From: Hallerella porci
GTDB lineage: Bacteria > Fibrobacterota > Fibrobacteria > Fibrobacterales > Fibrobacteraceae
Assembly: GCF_003148885.1 (NCBI RefSeq)
Contig: NZ_QGHD01000005.1
Coordinates: 1-64,000, forward strand
Length of the DNA: 64,000 nucleotides
Direction of reading: 5' to 3'
A program made the translations under genes and the position numbers. The notes beneath the pieces were generated by a model that was given only the letters and a program-made list of their open reading frames with translations, ran no database searches and was not told the DNA's origin. Numbering within the stretch: position 1 is the stretch's first letter; every line of letters starts with the position of its first letter. Positions 52,301 through 60,269 of the stretch are shown one piece after another.

Positions 52301-53106
52301 AAATTCAAAAAAAGATCGCCGAAACGGTAAACAATCGGAGCGGCAATTGCTAAAAACGGCCCGAAAGGAATTTCTTGGCTGTTTTCTTTTTTGATGAGAC
52401 GATACGGCACCATTACGAGAATGCCGAGAAGAGAAGCGAGAACGAGGGCGAAGAAAGCGTTTCCAATTCCCATGAGCGCTCCAAATCCTGCGACTAATTT
52501 AACGTCTCCAAGTCCCATCGCATCGCGCTTTAAAATTTTCCCAGCGATAAATCCGATGAGGTAAAGTCCGCCGCCCGCAAAAATTGCGCCGAGAAAACTT
52601 TGTAACGGAGTAATTCCGCCTGGGAAAAAAGAAAGTAAAATGCCGATGACGATGCCGCCGATGCTCATCGAATCGGGGATGAGTTTAAATTCAAAATCGA
52701 CAGCGGAAATCGGATAAATCGCAAGCAAAAGCCAGAAGAGCGCGAAGGAATCTGCCCAATGCGCAACCGGTGCAGTAAACGAAAAAAGCGAAGCATCTTG
52801 AAAAGGAAAATTCGCAAGTAAAAGCGCAAACGCTCCGAGAAGTCCGCAGAGCGCTTCGCCGATCGGATAACGAATACTAATCGGCTGATGACAGCACGCA
52901 CTTTTTCCGCGTAAAATCAACCACCCGATGACCGGCAAATTGAACCAAATCGGAATATGCTTTTTGCAATGCGGACAAAAAGACGGCGGAGAAATTAACG
53001 AAATTCCTCGCGGCATTCGATAGACGATGACGTTGTAAAAGCTGCCTGTGCAGGCGCCTAAAATGGCGAATAAAATCGCCGCATACCAAAGAGGAATTTC
53101 TTGCAT
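52273..53106 (-). CDS. Prepilin peptidase
   Basis: 277 residues with about seven or eight hydrophobic segments. It should cut and perhaps N-methylate type IV prepilin-like proteins. The N-terminal segment has GSFYNVIVYRMPRG and CPHCKKHIPIWFNLPVIGWL; the two catalytic Asp are in VDFEFKLIPDSMS and GLGDVKL. The usual second CxxC is CC (SACCHQPIS). Pilin genes are not in the window. It starts divergently from ftsX across 76 bases; TATTTT stands six bases before the ATG. Confidence 0.92.
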   Translation of the reverse strand: MQEIPLWYAAILFAILGACTGSFYNVIVYRMPRGISLISPPSFCPHCKKHIPIWFNLPVIGWLILRGKSACCHQPISIRYPIGEALCGLLGAFALLLANFPFQDASLFSFTAPVAHWADSFALFWLLLAIYPISAVDFEFKLIPDSMSIGGIVIGILLSFFPGGITPLQSFLGAIFAGGGLYLIGFIAGKILKRDAMGLGDVKLVAGFGALMGIGNAFFALVLASLLGILVMVPYRLIKKENSQEIPFGPFLAIAAPIVYRFGDLFLNFYFGLFGLE

Positions 53107-53112
53107 AAAACA

Positions 53113-53118
53113 AAAATA
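53113..53118 (-). promoter_or_regulatory. -10 element TATTTT six bases before prepilin peptidase
   Basis: On the minus strand TATTTT, six bases (TGTTTT), ATG 53106; no Shine-Dalgarno sequence. Confidence 0.45.
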
Positions 53119-53170
53119 GTTTTTGCAACGCGTGCGCCGAACGCAAAAATTCTTTTCAGCGTAAAAAAAC

Positions 53171-53176
53171 TATATT
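53171..53176 (+). promoter_or_regulatory. -10 element TATATT six bases before ftsX GTG
   Basis: TATATT, six bases (CCATTC), GTG 53183; no Shine-Dalgarno sequence. Confidence 0.5.
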
Positions 53177-53182
53177 CCATTC

Positions 53183-54067
53183 GTGTTTAGTTTGATTCGT
53201 TATTTAATTTCCGAAGCTTTTCGCGGGTGGAAAGAACATCGGACAGTTGTATTTCCGTCGCTGGTGACGATTTTTCTTTGCGCGGTTTTGCTTGGACTTT
53301 CGGGCGCATTTTTGCTCGGAGCGTATCGGCTTTCGCATGTCGAAAATCGCTTGTATCAAATTGAAGTCTTTTTGAAAAATTCGGTCCCCGCGGATTCTAT
53401 AAAAAGTTTAGAAACGGAATTGTGGCAAATTAAACAATTCGAATCTGTCGTTTATAAAAGTCCCGATTCAGCGATGGCGGATTTTCAAAAAAGATTTTCG
53501 CACGAAATGCTTTCGCTTGTAAACGGAAATCCGTTGCCCGCTTCTTTTGTGCTCACGATTTCTCCGCGTTACCGCGAACCTTCGATTTTACACGAATTGG
53601 TTTTGCAACTTCAAACGAATGAAGCTTTTGATGCGGTCGAAGCGCCGACGGATTTTGTCGATCGCATTGCAGAATGGAAATTTCCGCTTATCTTTTGGCC
53701 CGTTGCAACGACGATTCTCATCTTTGTCACGCTTTTCTTAATCATCGGAAATGCGGTGAGGCTTTCTTTATTTTCACGAAAATTGTTGGTCGAAAATATT
53801 CGCTACGCCGGCGGTTCTTCTTTCTTCATCGAGTTTCCGTTTTTGCTCGAAGGAATTATGCAAGGAATTTCGGCGAGCGGCGCAGCTGCATTTTTGCTTC
53901 TCTTTGCCGAAAAATCTCTCAGCCGTCAAATTCCCGTGCTCAGTTATTATTTATCGGGCTTTGACTATTTGCTTTTGCTCGTCGTCGTGGCGGTGACTTT
54001 GGTTTCGGTGTATTCGAGTTTCCGCAGCGTGCGAACTTTCTTAAATCGCGATGCCGTCGAAAGGTAA
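53183..54067 (+). CDS. ftsX: Cell-division ABC permease-like protein FtsX
   Basis: 294 residues with a GTG start. One N-terminal membrane helix (about 22-48), a periplasmic loop with NRLYQIEVFLKNSVPADSIK, then three C-terminal helices and the FtsX-type end VSVYSSFRSVRTFLNRDAVE. It should pass the FtsE ATPase signal to the periplasmic activator, encoded nine bases downstream. The ftsE gene is missing from this locus, unlike the common ftsE-ftsX order. Confidence 0.9.
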   Translation: MFSLIRYLISEAFRGWKEHRTVVFPSLVTIFLCAVLLGLSGAFLLGAYRLSHVENRLYQIEVFLKNSVPADSIKSLETELWQIKQFESVVYKSPDSAMADFQKRFSHEMLSLVNGNPLPASFVLTISPRYREPSILHELVLQLQTNEAFDAVEAPTDFVDRIAEWKFPLIFWPVATTILIFVTLFLIIGNAVRLSLFSRKLLVENIRYAGGSSFFIEFPFLLEGIMQGISASGAAAFLLLFAEKSLSRQIPVLSYYLSGFDYLLLLVVVAVTLVSVYSSFRSVRTFLNRDAVER

Positions 54068-54076
54068 TGAAATCGC

Positions 54077-55297
54077 ATGAAATTTCGCTTTTGGCTCATC
54101 GGATTTTTCGTCTTTCTTTTGGTCGCGTCGCCGGCTTTTGCTGCAAAAAAATCGACGAGTTCGCAGTTGGCAAAGCAGCGCGCTGAACTGAAAAATTTGG
54201 AAGAAAATTTAGCGAAGCAACGCAAAAAAGTCAAACTTTTGGAATCCGAAGAAAAAGGCGTTTTGAATACGATTGCGCTTCTCGATGAAAATTTAAGTCG
54301 CACCCGAGAATATGTGCAACTGCTCGCGAAAAATGAATCGACGGTAAAAACATCGCTCACAGAAATCGGCAGAGCATTAGATTCTTTGGACAAAGAAATT
54401 GCGCGGCGAAATGAAGCGATGCAGAAACGAATTCGCGAACTTTATATTCATGGCGAAGCAGGTCCGCTCAGCGAAATTCTCGCAATTCTCCGCGGCGAAG
54501 GTTCTCCCGAACGCCAGATTTATTATGTGAATCGACTCCTCACAGAAGACCGCGAAAAAGTGGAAAGGCTTTCTTGGCTTTTGCGGGAACGCGCTCTCAA
54601 AAAACGCGAAGCGTCCGCGCGACTTTCGGAATTGCATTCTTTACAATCCAAAAAATCAGCGGAAGAAGCGGGCTTAAAAAATCAAATTCAAACGCAAGGC
54701 GAAGTTCTCGCTTCGGTGCAAAAAAGTAAAAGTCTGCAGAAAAAAGCGATTCAAGAAATCGAACAAAATCAGCGGACAATGCTTTCGATTATTCGCCGCT
54801 TAGAAAAAAAGCGTGAACAAGAAATTGCGCAGGCAAAGAAAAAACAAAAGCAGAAAAAGTCTTCGAAAAAAGCAGAAAAAATTCCGCGAGTTCCGGTCAA
54901 GCCTGTCGGTCCCAAATGCATGCCGCTGAACGGAAATATCATCGCGGAATATGGAATGCACGAACATCCGGTGCTGCACATTATGACACGTAATCTCGGC
55001 GTCGAAATCCGCGGCAAAAAAGGACAAAAAGTCAAAGCAGCGGCCGCGGGAACGGTCGTGATGGTCGCCGAAATTGACGGCCGTGGGCCTTCTACGATTA
55101 TCGAACACGAAGGCGGCGTTTACTCCGTTTATGGTCACATGAGCGCAATTCGGGTAAAAGAAGGCGATAAAGTCAAAAATTGCGAAGATATTGGAACGGT
55201 CGGCGATATCGCATCGCTAAATGGAATTAAATTGTATTTCCAAGTTAGCGAAGGAACCGATACGGTCGATCCTTTGAAATGGTTAAAGAAAAAATGA
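54077..55297 (+). CDS. EnvC-like murein hydrolase activator
   Basis: 406 residues. Signal peptide (cleavage near PAFAAKK), a long coiled coil (about 28-250, KQRAELKNLEENLAKQRKKV), a basic linker, and a C-terminal LytM/M23 fold (about 285-400: AAGTVVMVAEIDG, VYSVYGHMSAIRV). The zinc motifs are broken: the first HxxxD reads RNLGVEIRG and the last HxH reads KLYFQVSEG, so it is not a peptidase. As in EnvC, it should switch on cell-wall amidases under FtsX control. The stop overlaps the holB start (ATGA). Confidence 0.9.
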   Translation: MKFRFWLIGFFVFLLVASPAFAAKKSTSSQLAKQRAELKNLEENLAKQRKKVKLLESEEKGVLNTIALLDENLSRTREYVQLLAKNESTVKTSLTEIGRALDSLDKEIARRNEAMQKRIRELYIHGEAGPLSEILAILRGEGSPERQIYYVNRLLTEDREKVERLSWLLRERALKKREASARLSELHSLQSKKSAEEAGLKNQIQTQGEVLASVQKSKSLQKKAIQEIEQNQRTMLSIIRRLEKKREQEIAQAKKKQKQKKSSKKAEKIPRVPVKPVGPKCMPLNGNIIAEYGMHEHPVLHIMTRNLGVEIRGKKGQKVKAAAAGTVVMVAEIDGRGPSTIIEHEGGVYSVYGHMSAIRVKEGDKVKNCEDIGTVGDIASLNGIKLYFQVSEGTDTVDPLKWLKKK

Positions 55298-56415
55298 CGA
55301 AGTTTTGTTTGCAAGGTCCAGAATCGCAAAAGGGCGCACGCCAGCTCTTAGAAAATGCGCTTGCCGAAAATCGCTTCCCGCAGGCGGTCCTCATCGAAGG
55401 GGAACGCGGCATCGGGAAAAAAGCGTTGGCGATGGAACTTGCCAAAACTCTTTCTTGTTCCGATTCCGAAATTGCACCTTGTGGAAAATGTTTCGGCTGC
55501 AAATTGGCTTCGGATCCGGGAAATGTGCAAGGTTGGGTTATTCCGCTTGAAACGGCAGAAGCCAATGCGAAATCTGCGGCATCGGTCAAAGAAAATTCCA
55601 CCGCAAAAACCGTCGAAGAAATCAAAGCGGAATATATCAAGAAAATTTTTGAAAATCCGTATTCCGTTTCGTTCGTTTCGAATGTCGCGCAAATTTCCGT
55701 TGATCAAATTCGCAGCATGACTTCGCAATTTTCGCGGACAAGTGATGGCGTTCGCGTAGTCATCATCGCCGAAGCAGATCGGATGAATGAATCCGCAGCG
55801 AATGCGCTTTTAAAAACTCTCGAAGAAGTCCCGCCGAACACATATTTCATTCTCACTTCCTCGGCGGCGGGGCGCTTGCTACAGACGATTCGCAGCCGTT
55901 GCCTTTCTCTGCGTTTGCCACCGCTTTCGTCGGACGAAGTGCAAAAAATTGCCCGCTCCTATTCGGACGAAGAACTTTCTCCCGATGCGCTCGGCATGGC
56001 GCTCGGCTCTCCGGGAATGGCGCTTTATTACAACGAAAATATCGCAGAGAATGAAACTCTCGCGTTTGATTTTTTGAAAGATAGCGTCGAAGGCAATTAT
56101 TCGGATTTATTTTTTGAATTGGAAAAATTCTTTCCGCGGGGCGCAGGCGCAGCCGATACTGCGGTAATGATGCTCGACTTTTTGGAATTTTTAGTGGGCG
56201 ATGCGCTGCGTATTTTGGCGGGTGAATCTTGTCGTCTTCCCGATGAACGGGCGAATGTTGAAAGTTTGAATTTAGGACGTTTTGGCGCCGAAGCTTTAGA
56301 AAAAGCGTTGCTCGAAATTACGACTGCAGCTTCAAATATTGCAGGGCGAAAAAATTCTGCTATCGTTGCGCTCCAAACTCTTTCGATTGGACTTTTTGAG
56401 GGGTATAAGCGATGA
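55294..56415 (+). CDS. holB: DNA polymerase III subunit delta'
   Basis: 373 residues. AAA+ clamp-loader subunit. GERGIGKKALAMELAKTL (P-loop, about 36-53), zinc cluster CGKCFGCKLASDPGN, VVIIAEADRMNESAANALLK (Walker B region) and sensor 1 SRCLSLRLPP. ATG 55294 is preferred over an ATG 15 bases earlier because it overlaps the envC-like stop as ATGA. The stop in turn overlaps recJ (ATGA). Confidence 0.88.
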   Translation: MTKFCLQGPESQKGARQLLENALAENRFPQAVLIEGERGIGKKALAMELAKTLSCSDSEIAPCGKCFGCKLASDPGNVQGWVIPLETAEANAKSAASVKENSTAKTVEEIKAEYIKKIFENPYSVSFVSNVAQISVDQIRSMTSQFSRTSDGVRVVIIAEADRMNESAANALLKTLEEVPPNTYFILTSSAAGRLLQTIRSRCLSLRLPPLSSDEVQKIARSYSDEELSPDALGMALGSPGMALYYNENIAENETLAFDFLKDSVEGNYSDLFFELEKFFPRGAGAADTAVMMLDFLEFLVGDALRILAGESCRLPDERANVESLNLGRFGAEALEKALLEITTAASNIAGRKNSAIVALQTLSIGLFEGYKR

Positions 56416-58103
56416 ACGCAGAACTTCTCGCCAATTCGATTGCGCATAAATTAAGCATTCCGCATTTGATTGCTCGCATTTTAGTTGCCCGCGGATGTGA
56501 ATCGGTTTCCAAGGCTTACGCTCGCGTGCACAGTACCCGCGAAGATGTTTTAAATCCGCTCGATTCCAAGCAACCGATGTGCGGCATGGACGCTGCATTA
56601 GATTGGATTCTTCAGGCAAAAAATTCGGGCGAAAAACTTTGCATCTTTGGTGATTACGATATGGACGGTCTCACCGGAACAGCCTTATTAAAGCGCGGAC
56701 TTTCGGAAATCGGAATTGACGCGTCGTGGCATTTGCCGTGTCGCTTTGGAATGGGCTCGGGCTATGGGCTTTCTACCGATGTCGTCGATCAAATGCTCGC
56801 AGAAAATGTCCGCTATCTTTTGACGGTCGATACGGGAATTACCGCGAACGCCGAAATTGAATATGCGAAATCCAAAGGCATGCGTGTCATGATTATCGAT
56901 CACCACGAACCTTCGGGCGATGGACTTCCGCCGAGCGATGTGCTTTTAGATCCGTGTCAAGACGATTGCCTTTACCCGAATAAATCGCTTTGCGGCGTCG
57001 GCGTTTCGTATAAATTCATCGATACGCTTTTCCAAAAAGAAGGCAAAGGTTCTGCGGACAAATATTTGGATTTGGTGGCGCTCGGTACCTTAGCCGATCT
57101 CGTCGAAATGACTCCGGAAAATCGTTACTTGACCCGCAGCGGACTTTCGCGACTTTTAACCAGTGCGTGGCCCGGAGTGCGTGAACTTTGCCGCCGTCAA
57201 TTAGAAAATGCGCCTTATGTCGGCGGGCAAGATGTGCTCTTCCGCATTGCGCCGTTAATGAATGCGCCCGGTCGTATGGACAAGCCCGACGTCGCTTTGG
57301 AATTACTCCTCTGCGATGATGCCGCAAAAGCGTCCGCTTTGCTCGACAATCTTTCGAAGTATAATGACTTGCGCAAAAAAACGGAAGCCGATATTTCTAA
57401 AGCGGCAATTGATTGGGTGAATGATCGTTACGGCGAAAAATTGCCGCATGTTTTAGTCGTCGATGGAAAATCGTGGCATCCCGGCGTCATCGGAATTGTC
57501 GCTGCAAAAGTGGCGCAAACATTTAACCGCCCGTCTGCAGTTTTAACCGTTGAAAATGGCATTGCTCAAGCGTCGGCGCGCGCAATTCCCGGATTTAATT
57601 GGCACAAGGCTTTGTTCGAAGTCCGCGATTTATTTTTGCGGTGGGGCGGTCACGCCAACGCAGCCGGATTCAGCCTCAAAGAAGAAGACATTCCCGTTCT
57701 TCGCGAACGTTTGCAGCGTTGGGCCGAAGATCAAAATGCGGCAGCTTTCGGCGAACCTGTTGAAGAAAATTCCGAACGGATTCCGGCGGCGCTCAACGAA
57801 ATTACTCCCGACTTGATGAATGCGTTACAAAACTTAGAACCGTTTGGCGGGAAAAATCCGTATCCGATTCTCTTTACCGAAAATGTTCAGGTCGAAAAAT
57901 TACGGGAATTGCGCGGCGGGCATTTACAGCTTAAACTTTCGCAAAGCGGAAGTCCTCAATTTGCAGCGATTGCCTTTGGCATGGCAAATGCAAAAAAAAT
58001 TATCGAAGCGAAACACAAAAAAATTTCTATCGCATTTGAACCGGTTTGGAATGTTTTCGCCGGTAGAAAAAGTATTCAGCTTTTGATTAAATCCATTTCG
58101 TAA
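56412..58103 (+). CDS. recJ: Single-stranded-DNA-specific exonuclease RecJ
   Basis: 563 residues, the normal RecJ length; 5'-3' exonuclease in repair and recombination. DHH-family motifs: FGDYDMDGLTGTALL, TVDTGITANAEIEYA, IIDHHEPSGDGLP, and LGTLADLVEM; DHHA1 part RWGGHANAAGF; OB-like end NLEPFGGKNPYPILF. The C-terminus is intact. It is the last gene of the ftsX-envC-holB-recJ run. Confidence 0.96.
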   Translation: MNAELLANSIAHKLSIPHLIARILVARGCESVSKAYARVHSTREDVLNPLDSKQPMCGMDAALDWILQAKNSGEKLCIFGDYDMDGLTGTALLKRGLSEIGIDASWHLPCRFGMGSGYGLSTDVVDQMLAENVRYLLTVDTGITANAEIEYAKSKGMRVMIIDHHEPSGDGLPPSDVLLDPCQDDCLYPNKSLCGVGVSYKFIDTLFQKEGKGSADKYLDLVALGTLADLVEMTPENRYLTRSGLSRLLTSAWPGVRELCRRQLENAPYVGGQDVLFRIAPLMNAPGRMDKPDVALELLLCDDAAKASALLDNLSKYNDLRKKTEADISKAAIDWVNDRYGEKLPHVLVVDGKSWHPGVIGIVAAKVAQTFNRPSAVLTVENGIAQASARAIPGFNWHKALFEVRDLFLRWGGHANAAGFSLKEEDIPVLRERLQRWAEDQNAAAFGEPVEENSERIPAALNEITPDLMNALQNLEPFGGKNPYPILFTENVQVEKLRELRGGHLQLKLSQSGSPQFAAIAFGMANAKKIIEAKHKKISIAFEPVWNVFAGRKSIQLLIKSIS

Positions 58104-58128
58104 ACGCAAAATCCCCCAAAAAATGGAC

Positions 58129-58153
58129 AAAAAAAGGCGCAGATGAACTGCGC
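58129..58153 (-). terminator. Terminator of the 145-aa hypothetical gene
   Basis: On the minus strand GCGCAG (58153-58148) pairs with CTGCGC (58142-58137), then CTTTTTTT. Confidence 0.85.
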
Positions 58154-58158
58154 AATAT

Positions 58159-58596
58159 TTACTTTTCGGAACGAAGAATTTGAATTAACTTGTCTTTGCA
58201 AATGTCGATGAGCACAAATGCTTCGAACATTCGAGCTTGACGCCATTTTTTAGCGTATTGCTCTTCCCAATTAATCGCTACTTCTTGCGGATTTTCCTTG
58301 CCTTTTTGTTCTTCGTTGCGGTACCAAACTTCTTTGTTGATTTCTTTAATCAAATCCGCCATTTCTGCAGCGGGTTGAAGAGAACCGCGAACCAAAAGGT
58401 AAGCGCGAAGATTGTCCAAAAGAATTTCATTGCTCGGCTCGGAACTATCTTCTTTGGAAATAATCCAAATCCGATTCCGATGACGACGGGCAAATTCCAT
58501 TAAGCGCTCTTCAATTTTAGCAAGCTCGCCTTTCTGGTATTTTGCTACGACCGTCTCGCGAGGGTAGTAGATTGAATCCGGATAGTATTCGATCAT
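58159..58596 (-). CDS. Hypothetical protein, 145 aa
   Basis: I do not recognise this protein. It is charged and mostly helical, with the segments [19 protein letters not shown] and [20 protein letters not shown]; no signal peptide or membrane span. It starts 18 bases after the 3' end of tRNA-Leu on the same strand with only a weak purine-rich upstream stretch, so it may be transcribed from the tRNA promoter. A clear terminator follows, supporting a real gene. Confidence 0.65.
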   Translation of the reverse strand: MIEYYPDSIYYPRETVVAKYQKGELAKIEERLMEFARRHRNRIWIISKEDSSEPSNEILLDNLRAYLLVRGSLQPAAEMADLIKEINKEVWYRNEEQKGKENPQEVAINWEEQYAKKWRQARMFEAFVLIDICKDKLIQILRSEK

Positions 58597-58614
58597 AAGT
58601 TCTTTTGGTTATAA

Positions 58615-58697
<83 letters not shown>

Positions 58698-58790
58698 AGG
58701 TGTGAACGCTCTTAATATAGAAAATTGCGACGCAATAAGAGTGTAAAAGAATTGAAATTTTTGCAAAATAGTCGGAATTTTTTGCAAAAG

Positions 58791-60128
58791 TCAAATTTTT
58801 TCGGCGAGGGCGCGTCCTTGTGCAATGCGTTTTGCCATTCCGATGCCGTCGATGCCGTTTCCGCCCATCAAAATGCCGGGGAAAGCTTCTTCAATTCCTC
58901 GATACGCTTTTTCGCGAAGAGGCGTTTTCAAATCGTATTGCGGAATCGCTTCTTCGTGGCGAGTAATTTCAAATAAATCGGGATTGAATTGCTTCAAGTG
59001 TAAAATTTCAGCGACTTCTTTGCCGATTAAATTTTTGAGTTCCGCATCGGACATCGAAACGAATTCGGGGTGACGCAAACCACCGACGAAAACCGCGAGC
59101 AATGCGCCGTTCTGCGGGGCGCGGTTCTGAAATAACGAAGACATGTAAAGAATGCCGAGAATATTTCGCTTTTCTTTGGACGGCATTAGGGCACCAAAAC
59201 CGTTGAGTGGAAGACCTTCCCAATGTTTAAAACCGACTGCAGCGACAGCGACTTTTGCGTAGAGAACTGCACTTGCATCGGCGAAATTTTCCTTTGCAAA
59301 GGGGAAGACTTCGAAAACGTGACTCGCTCCCGCTGTAAAAATCACGCGGTCAAAAATGCCGTAATTTTTTTCACCGACTTGAACGGAAAATTTTCCCTCT
59401 TGCGGGGTGACAATTGGGCTTGAATTCATCACAAAATTTTCGGTGCCGATTGAGTTTTTCAAACTTTCGGTGAGAGTGCTTAAGCCGCCCTTTGCCGAGA
59501 AAGTTTTTTTCGAAGCTTTTTTATCGCGGGCGGTTTTTGGCTGTCGCATTTTTGCAATGGAACCGCGGATGAAACTGCCGTAATCGCGTTCCAAATTATA
59601 AAGTTTCGGGAGCGCAAATCGCGGAATCATATCGTCGGGAGTTCCCGCATAAACGCCGGAAACAAAAGGATCAACCGCATAATTCAAAAAGGATTCTCCG
59701 AGTCGGCGCTTGACAAAAGATGTTAACGTTTCGTTCGGATCCGTTCCGCGCGGACGGAAAGGTTCGAAAGGCATTCCGAATTTATCTTTCCACGAAAATA
59801 GCGGCGTCAAAAGTCCGCTGATGGGATCCGACGGAATCGGGTGCAATTTTCCGCTTTTTAAAATGAAACGATTTCCTGAAAGACTCGGCGCTTCTTCCAT
59901 TTTCGAACGAATTCCCAAATCTTCAAAAAGTTCTACGACTTCGGGAAGGCTTGCAACGCCTGTGCTCGGGCCGGATTCATAAATAAAACCATTTTGAGAG
60001 TGAGATTGCATCACTCCGCCAACTTCCGCATTTTTATCAAAAACAGTTACCGCATGGCCGGCTTTTTTTGCATAAAACGCAGTCGAAAGTCCAGTAATTC
60101 CAGCACCGATAATCGCAATTTTTTTCAT
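58791..60128 (-). CDS. hemG: Protoporphyrinogen oxidase (HemY/PPOX-type)
   Basis: 445 residues. FAD flavoprotein of the monoamine-oxidase-like superfamily: IAIIGAGITGLSTAFYAKKA (dinucleotide fold), VFDKNAEVGGVMQSH, then LTSFVKRRLGESFLNYAVDP and FVSGVYAGTPDDM as in the PPOX family, and LMGGNGIDGIGMAKRIAQGR at the FAD-binding end. It should oxidise protoporphyrinogen IX (or coproporphyrinogen III) in haem synthesis. This type is usually oxygen-dependent, odd for an anaerobe. The gene name is approximate (hemG/hemY usage varies). Confidence 0.9.
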   Translation of the reverse strand: MKKIAIIGAGITGLSTAFYAKKAGHAVTVFDKNAEVGGVMQSHSQNGFIYESGPSTGVASLPEVVELFEDLGIRSKMEEAPSLSGNRFILKSGKLHPIPSDPISGLLTPLFSWKDKFGMPFEPFRPRGTDPNETLTSFVKRRLGESFLNYAVDPFVSGVYAGTPDDMIPRFALPKLYNLERDYGSFIRGSIAKMRQPKTARDKKASKKTFSAKGGLSTLTESLKNSIGTENFVMNSSPIVTPQEGKFSVQVGEKNYGIFDRVIFTAGASHVFEVFPFAKENFADASAVLYAKVAVAAVGFKHWEGLPLNGFGALMPSKEKRNILGILYMSSLFQNRAPQNGALLAVFVGGLRHPEFVSMSDAELKNLIGKEVAEILHLKQFNPDLFEITRHEEAIPQYDLKTPLREKAYRGIEEAFPGILMGGNGIDGIGMAKRIAQGRALAEKI

Positions 60129-60134
60129 ATCGCA

Positions 60135-60140
60135 AAATTA
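60135..60140 (-). promoter_or_regulatory. -10 element TAATTT six bases before protoporphyrinogen oxidase
   Basis: On the minus strand TAATTT, six bases (TGCGAT), ATG 60128. A TTGAAT lies 19 bases further upstream as a possible -35. Confidence 0.5.
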
Positions 60141-60269
60141 GAAAATTTTGAAAAGTAAAATTCAAGTTGTCTTTGGACAACGAAAAATTTTCGGCGGGCG
60201 AAGAAAAATCGGAAAAATTTCAAAATAAAATTACTTTTAAAATGGGAATTTTTTTTAAAGGATTTGGTG

